NCBI GenBank assembly: GCA_022410635.1
Contig: JAJVDF010000161.1
Span: 372,892-436,891, forward strand
Reading direction: 5' to 3'
Length of the DNA stretch: 64,000 nucleotides
From: Tretioscincus oriximinensis
Taxonomy: Eukaryota; Chordata; Lepidosauria; Squamata; Gymnophthalmidae
A program made the translations under genes and the position numbers. Below the pieces are notes generated by a model. It was not told where the DNA came from. It made no database searches and saw nothing but the letters and a program-made list of their open reading frames with translations. Positions 24,900-35,345 of this stretch are shown one piece after another; position 1 is the stretch's first letter; the number at the start of each line of letters is the position of its first letter.

Positions 24900-25730
24900 C
24901 CTTGTGTGCCTTTGGATGGCATAACTACATGAAGGACCTCTCCTTTCAATCTTAACAGTTGGCCAGGTCTAATTGGAACTCAACACTTTTTACTGTATGT
25001 CAACAATCTCGAATCAGTAGCCAAGTAGATAGCAAGCCTTATGTAGATACTTTAGAACTGTAAGGATGTGCAGCCAACCAGAGATTCCCATCAACAGATG
25101 AGCTGTTGCATTTTGCTCTTGTTCCAGTTCACAGATTGTTTTCAAGGGCTGCCCCATGTAAAGTGCATTACAGGGCATGGATCATTGTAGCCAAATTGTG
25201 TGTAATCCAAGAAAGGTCAAAGCTGTTGAACCAATCAGAGACTAACATACGCACTTTGGACCATTTTCATCATTTCTAGCTAATCAGTGAAAATTCAGCA
25301 ATGAGTACAGAAACATTCCTTTTCATTTTGAGCAAACACTCAATTCAGAATTAGATGCCCCCTAGATTCCTTGGCACATAGTTTTTCCCTCTTGTCTGGA
25401 TGACCTTCACATCTTCCCCGTTATTCTCTCCAGGCACCTCCACTACTTGCCCTGCCTCAGACTTAGTGGGGAAGTAAAAATTTCATCAGTGTACTGATGG
25501 CATACCATCACAGATACGAGACAGTACTGATCCTCAAAAGAGTTCCCAACAGGTCAAATACAAAGTTCCTTTAAATACTTTTTGAAGTGTTTTGTAGAGC
25601 AGGAAGAAACCCAATGTGGAAAGCGTTCCTTCCATGAAGTCACACCAACAAAATACCATAACCAATGGTATCAAAAACTACTGAGATCATGGAAAAACAG
25701 CAGGGTTGTGTTGCATTTTCAGCAATGTGG
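24900..25730 (-). mobile_element. Decayed sauropsid LINE untranslated region (L2-type, tentative)
   Basis: A chain of phrases from a common sauropsid LINE UTR, read antisense, is visible in order: GGGCTGCCCCATGTAAAGTGC, ATTACAGGGCATGGATCATTG, TCATCAGTGTACTGATGGC, AAATACCATAACCAATGGT, CAGCAGGGTTGTGTTG. Identity is low. Membership of an interspersed repeat is fairly secure, its clade less so. Confidence 0.55.
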
Positions 25731-27456
25731 TAAACTGTGTTCTTTTGGAATTCTCTAACTCAGAAAATTCAAGTTTGGTTTAGATAATACAAAAATAAAA
25801 TTACTCTTCACTTCTGCTGTGTTCATCCATTCTAAAAGTGGATTGACAACCCTTATTTTAGATGTTCTGGGAGGAAAAAGCACAGTGTATACTATGGAAG
25901 TTGTATTCTGCAGATGCTAATGTTTGCCTGTGAGTAACACTTTTGTTGTTATAATTTTTTTTCTTTTTAAAACTATAGAAATTATAGGTTATTTTATTGG
26001 CACTGAATAGCTCTTAAGCCTGTGTGTAGTTCAGCAGTACATTCTCATTCATGCAAGTTTCTCATAAGCCAATAGGGTTTAGAGAAATAGCCCTTATGTG
26101 CAGTAATTATGTTGCTAAAACAGCAAAAGAAACAGAGAAACTTGCATGTCAAGGGAAACTGCATAATAGGCATAGAATTATATTGGAAAAGCATTCCTTG
26201 TCCCACTGGAATCATATGTATTCATACTGCAAGGGACAGGTATATCAGTCTCCATATTTCTAGCTGCCTTCTTCATTGACTTTAGTGGAAGATAGAAAGG
26301 CCTACAAGAATGTAATACTATTCAGATGCTTTATGACGGAGAGTCCACTTAATGATTGTGTCAACTTGATTAAAAAGACAATTTAAAAGAGCAAAGTCTA
26401 TAGAGAGGGCACTGAATGGGGATTTATTATCAAGGTCCAAGTGTTTGGGTCACATGGTTAAGCCATTTGTTCATATGGGTAACAAAAATGGACCCGTTTT
26501 ATTTTCTTTTGAGACAAAGGATATTGTAGCTTTTTGTATGAGCTTCCAGCTTCTATATTCCTTCACCATCCAAATTAAATATTCCTTGGAAGAATTAAAA
26601 ACTTGAATGCATGCAATTTTATGAAACACTTTAAGAGCACTGTAATTCAGTGAGACATTAACATAAATGGCTATCATCCAAGTTAATGTATTCTGGAATT
26701 ACACGCCTATGCATATATAAATAAAGTGACAAAGATAAGTCGTTTCTCATATCTATGATTGTAATGGGCTTACTTGCTGGAAATATTAGCAGAAATTGTA
26801 CAATATAAGGCGGGAAGAATAAGGTTTATATATTAATATGAAGAATTGGTTTAAATGGAAATTTTATTTATTTAAAACGTTTCTTCGCACTTTAAGTAAA
26901 GCTTAATACTTTCTATTTTTTATGTATGTTTTAAGGAGCTTTCAGTGCTTTCCATAGAAGATGTTATGATGGGGAACAAAGAAAAATGTGAAGAATTCAA
27001 TCCACTGCAGGCAACTGTTTGAGATGGGGAGGGAAAGAGAAAGAGGGAAGGAATGCAGAGTTTCCCTTTGAGGGTCTCAGTTTTATATCTTCTGCTTCCA
27101 GAGCATTTAGCTTGAGGCTAGTGGCAGGGCCCCAAGGACATGATGCGGATGAAGACAGCTCACTAGAATTCAAAAAGGACTATTTCACCACCCACTACAG
27201 CTAAAGAAATACACAAAGAGCAAGAATGATCCAAAGTATTTTATCGCAACAATGCTGGAAGTGACTGATAAACCAATTTCATCCTCTGAAATATTGCTCT
27301 AAAGTATTATAACATATTAACTCAAAAGAGACTGAACTCTAAGAGTGCATTCAGATGTGTGTATTTTCACACAATAATGGTGTGAGGATGTGGGATTTGC
27401 AACACATGATTGTGGAGATCCAGTAACGATAGTACTATAAAGTATAAGCATCATGG
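25731..27456. other. No gene recognised
   Basis: AT-rich. Positions 25735-25850 share CTCTAACTCAGAAAA and a following TTTGGTTT...GATAAT block with 44035-44125, a diverged repeat of unknown class. Confidence 0.4.
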
Positions 27457-27592
27457 TTGCATCCACTCATCACTTATTTATTCCACTATAATTGTATATT
27501 CCACAATAAGGCGTGGATAAACCAGCCCACACAATGTTTTAATGTGGAATATCCAACTATGGTGGAATAAATAAGTGATGTGTGGATGCAGC
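27457..27592. mobile_element. Fold-back MITE with long terminal inverted repeats
   Basis: The left arm, from about 27457, carries GCATCCACTCATCACTTATT and TATTCCACTATAATTG. The right arm, ending at about 27592, is its near-perfect inverse (CCAACTATGGTGGAATAAAT then AAGTGATGTGTGGATGC). The arms are about 45 bp with few mismatches around a loop of about 40 bp. No coding sequence is present. Confidence 0.82.
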
Positions 27593-29465
27593 TTATGTCT
27601 CTCTTTCTCTTTCTCTCTCTCCCTCCCCCGCCCTCATTTTCCAGTCTTTGCACTATGACGGTGTCAACTGGACATTTCCTAAAATGCCTAAAATGCTGAG
27701 CATTCCCACCCTGCCCCATGACCATTTGTCTGCTCTTTGGAGAGAATGGAGATTACAGCTTGTAGATCAACTGCTAAATCTGGTTGCATTTACTGCTATG
27801 AACTATCATAGCCATATTATGTAACCATGATGGAGAGCTCGAGGAATATTATGCAACCATGACAGAAAGCTAGAGTTATGGACAATCTTCCATGCATATT
27901 TACTGTAATCTTGCTACCTCTGCAGTTTCCTCAGATTATAGTAATTTTCTTAGTGTAAGAATGGATTGTGTTCACTTTGCTGAAGATTATAGCACTTTAT
28001 TCACTCTTACATGGAGATTTTTCTAAAAATGGACTCGAAATTATTCTTAGGTCAAGACACAGCTGAATATTTCTTCTGTGATGATGTTCATAAACTGAGT
28101 TCAAAGTACTGGTGCTGACCCAAAATATATTCAAGTTACATGAAGTATACTGCTATAAAATTGACTAAAGTACTAGGTATCTGCTGAGTATTTTCTGAGT
28201 GATGTGATCACATAAAACTGAATGTTGGACTTGAATCAGCCAAGAATTTCAATTACTAGCATTTGAGGCATTTGGGGATGGTTTGCCTTCTGTGCTGGAG
28301 TTGTCAGCCGTTAATCAGCTCAGAAGTACTTTGTTGCTCACTAGCAAACCAAAAGAGAGAAGAAAAAAGCTCTTTTTACCATTTTACCGTTTAAAATAAT
28401 CAGTTTTCTACATGTACAAAGAATATAAGCTCACTTTCATGATTAGTCTTTTTCTCCCAGTTTGAACAGGCTATAAAATACTGAAAGGTGTGCTGCTTAG
28501 TAGAAAATAATCCAGGTTCTTTGATTTTTTATTCATTGAAAGAGCTTTTTGTATCTAGTTTCATACATCTCCAGGACAGGAGATTATTATTTACAAGCAT
28601 TAGAAAGCTAAGTGCATGTGCATTTTCTCGATCAATATGAAGCTACTGGCTGAACCAAATTACTAATGAAGCGGCAATAACCCAAAAATACAAAAAAATC
28701 CCTTTTGTAGCATCTTTCTTTATATAACTCTATGAAGGACTTACACTGTGATTGCTGGCATCTACAAACAAAATATTATCATCTTTCCTCCCTATGAATT
28801 TGCCTGCATTTCCTAGGAAACTCTGCTATAAATCCTAGCTTGCAACTTAGCTGTTCTGTATCTCTTCTGTGATTGATTTCAGGTCCTTGGGGGGAAAATC
28901 CTCACTTTTAAACTTGTTTGAGTTTTATGAGCATGTGAGTGGATTTTTTTAATTCCATCATTGTTGTGTCCAGTGAAAATTTGATTGAGAAAAGCAGCTG
29001 ATCACCTTCTTACCTCAGCTTTCACTGAAGAACAAAGCTGGAAGTCTCAGCAGATCTCAAACTCTTTCAAGTGATGTCCACATGTCACCATCATGGGATA
29101 AAGATAAGGCATTATTTTGCAAAAACTGCATAAACGTATTAGCAAGAAAATGTGCAATAACAAACTTTCCTAACACCACCACTCCTGGATCCTCATATCA
29201 CAATGACATCAGGCAAAACCTTCATAATCATGCTTCTATAGCATGGGAAAAAACTATGTGTGGATGCAGTCTAATTTAGTCCCAGTAATGTTTTATAGGG
29301 AGATGTTGCAATGTATCTAATATGCTGCATATATGTGTAACAAATCTCTAAAATTTAGCAGAACCTTAATTTTATAGCTTTCCTCTAATCATGATAATAT
29401 TTAGGCTTCAATAAAAAATTATTTTTTTAAAAAATTAATGTATTATATGGTCCTTCCAGCTTCAG
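27593..29465. other. No gene recognised
   Basis: A CT-rich microsatellite-like tract lies at about 27597-27630. At 29257-29268 the string TGTGTGGATGCA repeats the terminus of the MITE at 27457, so a second degraded copy may end there. Confidence 0.4.
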
Positions 29466-29715
29466 GCATGAATGGTGCAGTCAGTAAGAGTCGGTCCCTC
29501 AACTAGGAGATCTGGTGATAAGGCCCTGTGTCAGACATGGGTGGGGGTGGGGGTGAGCATATTTTACTAGCCTGAATCTCTAGCCAATTCACCTATTCAA
29601 AAGAAATGCCGATTTGTAATTTGCATTTCAATTAGATTAATGAGTACCATTATTAATCTGGTAGGGAAGGCGCTCTGTACATTGAGAGCGGAGTATAAAT
29701 GCCAGATTCTTCTTA
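29466..29715 (+). mobile_element. tRNA-derived SINE (family A)
   Basis: The head GAATGGTGCAGTCAGTAAGA is followed by GTGTCAGACATGGGTGG, CTAGCCAATTCACCTATTC and GAGCGGAGTATAAATGCCAG, with a TTCTTCTTATTC tail. The copy keeps the full block order in + orientation but is well mutated. Confidence 0.75.
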
Positions 29716-29851
29716 TTCTCCTTTAACTGTATCTTGTCTGCCCTAAATGGAGATGTTGGATAACTGTAATGAACTTGAAAACTGACAGTTATGGGCCATT
29801 TCCACATGAGCTCTTAAGATGCCATGGCATGGAATCATACTAATGTACGCC

Positions 29852-29884
29852 TAGAGCACAAGATACATCATATTATGTGCTCTA
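29852..29884. repeat. Small inverted repeat
   Basis: TAGAGCACA and its exact inverse TGTGCTCTA flank a short AT-rich loop. Too short to assign a role. Confidence 0.45.
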
Positions 29885-30104
29885 GTAATAGTTGTTGCAC
29901 TTTTAGAATCTATTAGGGTATTCTAACTCTAAATTATTGAGGAAAACTCTGGCGGCATTCTCCAGTGCTCTGTTTATGGCATGCTACTGGATCAAAATAG
30001 TCTAGTTCTTTCTTATTTGAAAAGCACAGTAGAAGAGGCAATTTCAATGATCCTGTGTGAAGAAACTATATAGAAAAGGTGACCTAGGGAACAAAAAATT
30101 CTAG

Positions 30105-30244
30105 TCAATTTCAGAGAAATAGCCGTGTTAGTCTAATAGAAAGTCCAGCAAAGGAGCTAGCAGCACTTTGAAACTAACTTGAGAAAAGTGGGTGGCATAA
30201 ACTTTCGTAGAGACGTCTACTTATTCTGCTACCTCCTTTGCTGG
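30105..30244 (-). mobile_element. Short Penelope tail insertion, perfect TSD
   Basis: A 140-bp insertion. It starts with the family terminus in minus orientation (TCAATTTCAGAGAAATAGCC), continues through GGTGGCATAAACTTTCGTAG, then turns at about 30225 into a short plus-strand piece, CTACCTCCTTTGCTGG. A perfect 14-bp direct repeat, ACAAAAAATTCTAG, lies at 30091-30104 and 30245-30258. Confidence 0.92.
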
Positions 30245-30369
30245 ACAAAAAATTCTAGATTCATTTATATCACAGTTTTTATCATTATGTTAGAGTTCTT
30301 ACATAAAAAGTGGGATCTAGCTTTGGCTATAAACAAAAGTACATTTCACCAGGTTGCAGCTTCTGTACT

Positions 30370-30470
30370 TGTTTGTGTGTGTCACTTTTTCATATCCATT
30401 AAAGATACAAAACTGTGGGGCCCTCCATACGCCGTTTTCCTATTTGGTAACGGGAGAATGCAGGAGGATC
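30370..30470. repeat. Unclassified dispersed repeat, copy 1
   Basis: The string CATATCCATTAAAGATAC and the following TTCCTATTTGGTAAC echo CATATCCATTAAAACTGC and TTTTATTTGGTAATG at about 35700-35755. Two places sharing this layout imply an interspersed repeat whose class I cannot name. Confidence 0.4.
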
Positions 30471-30679
30471 TCACAAGAAGACTCAAAAGACAATGCAGAA
30501 TCTCACATACGGAACATTCTCATTATTTACTTCCTGATAAGAGAGGGCAGAAGTAGGAATCACATATTGATCATGCTCAGAATTTATTTCTTGGTTTAGA
30601 AGTCTCATCTCTTCCATGTGGATTTAAAGGATTTACGGTTTTTTTGCGAAAGAATGAAGGTACTTTTTGGGGGGCTCAG

Positions 30680-30799
30680 GTGATTTTGGAATATAATGCC
30701 ATTGAAATTCTTAACCCATGTGGAGAGAACCTGTGTCCCCGTGATTTCGGAACTTAACACCATTGACGGTTTTAACATGTGTGGAGGGGACTGTGTCCT
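30680..30799. repeat. Diverged tandem duplication, about 60 bp unit
   Basis: Unit 1 (30680-30739) and unit 2 (30741-30799) share GTGATTTYGGAA, AATGCCATTG/AACACCATTG and TGTGGAG...CTGTGTCC in the same order. The surroundings are not similar. Confidence 0.6.
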
Positions 30800-31013
30800 G
30801 GGTTTTGTGTGGGACCCCAACACTGTGCAGAACTTGACCTGTTTGCTTCGTTTTCAAAATTGTTAAATTCTTTGGGTTGTTTTTTTTTTGCTATGACAGC
30901 AAAAGCTGTTGCTGGATTCTGATTTTGTACTTAGGTAAGTGGCTTGTGTCCCAAAGTTGTGAGGTATACCTGCACGTACTGCCTTATCAGAAGTGTTCCC
31001 AACATGCACAACA

Positions 31014-31080
31014 GTTTATTTATTATTTATTTATATTTATACCCCATCCTATACCCGAAGGTCTCAGGGCAGCTCCAAAC
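31014..31080 (-). mobile_element. L2-type LINE tail
   Basis: The antisense of the tail: TTATTTATATTTATACCCC, then ATACCCGAAGGTCTCAGGGC. Only the last 60 or so bases of the family are present. Confidence 0.72.
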
Positions 31081-33185
31081 AAGTGTTACCCCATCCTCCT
31101 TTATCTAATTTGCATCCTGTAAATCATTGCAATTGTCACTCTATGGAACAACAATGGACACCATTACTGTCTATCAACTAGAATGCACACTGATGGCCAT
31201 CATGCACTGGCCCACTTGCATTTGGGCACAGAGCAGCTGAACACATGGGTTGGCACCGGCCTGAACTACCCCAGTTGGCCCCAACAGTCAGCCTCACTGA
31301 TGGATGGGAAGAAAAGTGGCTGCCAGCCATGGTAGTGGTAGGGTGGGCTAGTAGGTCATTCCATTAATGGGCTTTGGAACGGCCATCCTCTACAAGTCAA
31401 AACAATATATCAATCGGCTTCGAAGGTGGTGTCATTTACTATCTGTTTAGAAAATAAAATATTTCTTAGACAAATTCTGATCTCATCCGCCTGAATTAAA
31501 GTCTCACACAGAGGGCTACATTTGATGTGCATCATTTGTGAATACATTATTCCAATAATTTTCAGGATTTCTTAGTGATGATTTTATAATCTAAAGGGGT
31601 GCGATGCTTTATGAAGCTAGGAACTGTGCAACCTTAAAAAGAGCCCGTAGAAAAAGATTTATGCTTCCCATAGAGAATGTTCAGTAATTATGTAGTGAAG
31701 AAGCAGCAAGCTGGAAAGTGCATATGCAAATTTTAAATGTTAATTGTTTTTATAATGAATCTAGAGTGCAGGCCTTTGTTTAGTTGTCGCTTAACAGGCT
31801 GTTACCTCACTAATTTTCACACATATGACTTGGATCCATATAAATATGGAATCCTTCCCTGTTCGGAGTGGGAGGGCAAGGGGAATATGATATTTGTAAG
31901 CATAGATTGTCAGAAGTATATCATCACTATTTTTCTATTATTGCATAGAGGACTGTGCTGAATAAGATGCTCTTCTGATAACAAAATGCAATAGGAGCTC
32001 TTTTTGATTATTAATTCTTATATGCATGGAGGGGAAAGCCTGTACACTAATGGAACTACTTACTGCAGTGAATGCAATCTCAAAGCAGACATTGCAGACT
32101 CTCAGCACACAAATGTGTAAACTTATAAAGGCTACATGGCTTCATTGCCAACAGTTAAAGTAATTGAGAAGGATTTTTGAAAACAGACATCTTCATATAC
32201 CACTCTAAAATTGAAGCAGTCATGAAGCTCATCAGAAATCCGGGATCCATTTTTCAGCCTTGCCTTCTTCACAATATGTTTTTAACGAGGAAATGTTTGA
32301 TATTGTGAGTGTCTTTCAGATACTTGGTTCAACAGCCATGGATGTTTTTAAAAAGTAACAAGGCTTTGATTCACAGTAGAACGACTTGTGTTTTGCCTGC
32401 TGGACATCTATTTAGGCATAGGTTCCCATAAGCATGGGGGGTACCCTTGATGTGCCCATGCTGAGATTTAATGTTTCAGTTTGAATCCCTTCATATTGAA
32501 CTGAAAAACAACAATTCCTATTAGTTTTTCAAATCATAATCAGCTCTTGGTTCAATATGATTTGCTTCATCTGTTATCTTCTCAAAGATGGAATGATCCA
32601 CCATCATAAAAATACATGACCTTTCCAAAGCTTGCATTCAGTATTCAGCAGCCATACTATACCCAAATAGTAATGCATTAAACTGACAGGTGCCCCAGAA
32701 TGGACTGGTTTTCTAGAAGAACACATCCTTTTAAAATTCAGATGAAATAAAGATTCCATGTAGATCTTTTTCTCTAGCAGTGGAGTAAAATAATCTCTTT
32801 TGCTCCCTGCCTCCATTTTCCAGTGATTCATGGTCTAAGGGGGCAACGGAAGTAAGAGGAATAATGTGATAAATTTGGCCTTTTCCTAAAACGTTTGATT
32901 TCTTTTAGAAAATCCACAAGGGAATCAGGCAAGTGGTAGCTTTTGCCAATGAAAATAGTGTAGTACTCCTACAACATTTAGCTGCAGAGAAAATGGATAA
33001 AGATTCAAAGTATTTGCCTCCCATTTCTTACTGATATTAGCAATGGTTTTCATCTTTTTTTTCCTATATCAAAAACCATGGCACTTTCTGGCACATAGAT
33101 GTATTATAAAATGGATAAGCACTGTATTGTATGCTCCTGAGGCTCCATTATTTTGATGTCGACTTCATTAATATGCAGGTAGTAA
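31081..33185. other. No gene recognised
   Basis: A GC-richer patch at about 31190-31400 matches nothing I recognise. The rest is AT-rich and featureless. Confidence 0.4.
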
Positions 33186-33800
33186 ATCATTATATACCTC
33201 TCGTATGAAATCAGCCTGCAACGTCTAGGCCTCCTCAGTCTTGAAAGATGGCATTTAAGAAATGAAGTGAATGAAGTCTATAAAATCATGCATGGGATGG
33301 ATAAGGTGAATACAGAAAAAATATTTTCTCTAACACACAATATTAGGAAAAGAGAACATTCCTTGAAATGGATGGGCAGTAGAGTCAGGACAGACAAGGG
33401 AAATAATTTTCCACCCAGAGGATAATTGGGTGGAATTTAGTTCCAGAAGAGGTGGTGGTAGCTAGCAGCCTGGATAGCTTTAAGACAGGATTAGACAAGT
33501 TCAGCAAAGGGGCTAGTAGTACTTAGAGTCTAACAGTAGAAAGGTAGGTGGCATAAGGTTTCGTAGACATGTCTACTTTCTCAGATGCTGGATTAGACAT
33601 GTTCATGGAAACCAAGGGTATAAATAGCTACTAGGATGGATCTCTTGATACTGCTTCTGGGATGGAGCAACAGCAGTACTCCTGAAGTACCATTTGCAGG
33701 GATTCAAGAACAGGTACAGATTTTGCCTTCCTATGTTTCAGACTGTACAGATGCAACTGATGGGCCCTTGTATGAGACAGGGCTCCTCTTATGTTCATAA
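33186..33800 (+). mobile_element. CR1 LINE 3' region, interrupted by a Penelope tail
   Basis: The longest CR1 3' end here. It runs from the end of the coding region (CTAGGCCTCCTCAGTCTTG) through ATAAAATCATGCATGGGATGG, GATGGGCAGTAGAGTCAGG, GGTGGTAGCTAGCAGCC and ACCAAGGGTATAAATAGC to CTCCTCTTATGTTC. At 33504-33590 it is broken by a Penelope tail fragment, then resumes. Confidence 0.88.
33504..33590 (-). mobile_element. Short Penelope tail fragment nested in CR1
   Basis: An 87-bp piece reading GCAAAGGGGCTAGTAGTAC to TTTCTCAGATGCTG, minus orientation, lacking the outer terminus present in other copies. It is flanked by GATTAGACAAGTTCA (33489-33503) and GATTAGACATGTTCA (33591-33605), a 15-bp duplication of CR1 sequence with one mismatch. 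Confidence 0.88.
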
Positions 33801-33825
33801 TTAGTTATCTAATCATCAGTTGAGA

Positions 33826-34012
33826 ATTAGGCTGTTTCTGCACTGGATCTTATTCTAGATTACGACACAGAATGGAGAACTGTCATCCACATGCTAATGA
33901 AGACTAAGGTAAATGCTAGGGTTGGTTTGCCATGGTCTGTTCCAGAATGTAGATGACTGGTTCCAAGTTATAATCTGGATTATGGTGCAATGTAGAAAGG
34001 ATCTTACATTTT
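33826..34012. mobile_element. Fold-back MITE
   Basis: The left end TTAGGCTGTTTCTGCACTGG with TTATTCTAGATTACG is matched by the inverse right end (GGATTATGGTGCAATG, AGAAAGGATCTTAC). The termini resemble those at 40173-40463 and 61906-61987. Confidence 0.6.
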
Positions 34013-34178
34013 GATTTGTTGTTCTTGTTGATGGTGCAACAGACAAACAATCAATTTCATTTTGTATCATCTCTGCTAGTTACGTATATTGTGTTCTTAT
34101 CTTTTAAATTTGGTGCAAGTATTGAAATTTAATTACCGTACAATCTAAATTCCAATAATTGAAACAAAAAGTGGTGGT

Positions 34179-34196
34179 TATATATATATATATATA
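34179..34196. repeat. (TA)n microsatellite
   Basis: Nine TA units in the flank of the Tc1 remnant. Confidence 0.9.
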
Positions 34197-34289
34197 CTAA
34201 CAAAAAGGTAGGGATAAATGGCTGCTGGATGACAGTTATGGAAAATGTGAGAAAGAAGGCCATTTCAATCTGATCATGCAATGGTGTTT

Positions 34290-35345
34290 TCCTCATCTCA
34301 AACAATTTATTGAATAAAAAGCTAACAACAGTGGACAGCATAGCTCAAACAAAAAGGATACTGTCATGATGTTCAAGTGGCCCTGAGCATCAGTTACAGC
34401 TTGACAATGATGTCTCATGCTGTCCACAGGTCGAGTTGTTGACTGCTGAGGTATGCTATCCTTCTCTTCTTCAATGCATCCATCAGGGCATTGAGGTTCA
34501 AGGCTACAGGGGTATGGGCCTCTACATAATGACTCAGCTGATCCCCCAAGTTTTCCAGGAGGTTCAGGACTGGAGAAAGTACTGGCCACTCCATGTGAGA
34601 TACCCCATCCTCCAACAGCCATTCCCTAATGATGCAGCCTTAAGGAGCTGGAGCATTATCATCCATGAAGATGAAATTACCCCTGTGTTATTCACTCAGA
34701 GGCACAATGATTGGATTAATGATGTTATTCAGGTAATGGTGGCTTGCCACTGTACCATCCACAAAGTGTAGGGCAGTTCTGTATTAACTAGACACAGCTG
34801 CCCACACTGTAACACCATCACCATCGTCTGGTGACAACAGTGGCTATGCTTGACATCTCCAGCATTGTTGACAACCATAATTTGTGTGAAGAGTGAAGCA
34901 AACAGATGCTCCCTGGCCTAGGCAAAACAACAATGCCTGTGCCTGGTGATGTGTTCAGGTACCCTTGCCAGTAGTCTAGCACACAGACCATGCTGATGTA
35001 AACAGCTACAAATGGCCTGCCATGATGGGTGCCTCTCACTTCCCTTAAACATGCCTTGAGGTCTGTAGCATTCATCATCCTGCTCCTCAGGGCATTGTTT
35101 ACAATGAAGAAGTCATCAGTGTGTGATGTTGGTAAGGAATGCCCACCCTTGTACCTTTCTGTGACTCTTCCAGTCTCTCTGTAATGCTGTTGCAACCTGC
35201 TGATGACACTTTGTGACACTTTAAACTCAGTGGCCACTTGCGTCTGATAGCATTCTGCTTGTTGCCTCGCAATGGCAAAGTACTGTTGCTCCATTGTAAC
35301 GTGTTGCCTTGGTCCCATGATGTCAACATGTATCCACCCTGATGA
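34290..35345 (-). pseudogene. Tc1/mariner transposase, frameshifted remnant
   Basis: On the minus strand an amino-terminal frame (start codon 35316-35318) encodes MGPRQHV, then a helix-turn-helix region with VATEFKVSQSVISRL followed by RETGRVTERY. This is the DNA-binding half of a Tc1-family transposase. The frame degrades at about residue 95. Later frames keep catalytic-domain wording: HFVDGTV and FIFMDDNA carry expected aspartates of the DDE/D triad, then MEWP, DQLSHYVEAHTP and LNALMDAL. A functional protein would be about 340 residues in one frame; here at least three frames and stops are needed. It is a dead copy and is unlikely to be domesticated. Terminal inverted repeats were not located with confidence. 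Confidence 0.85.

Noticed and set aside
30680..30799. CRISPR-like array
   Set aside because: Only two diverged 60-bp units, no short exact repeats with spacers; the window is vertebrate DNA.
34290..35345. Tc1 transposase as a domesticated gene
   Set aside because: Frameshifts and stops break both the DNA-binding and catalytic parts, so it is a dead copy.
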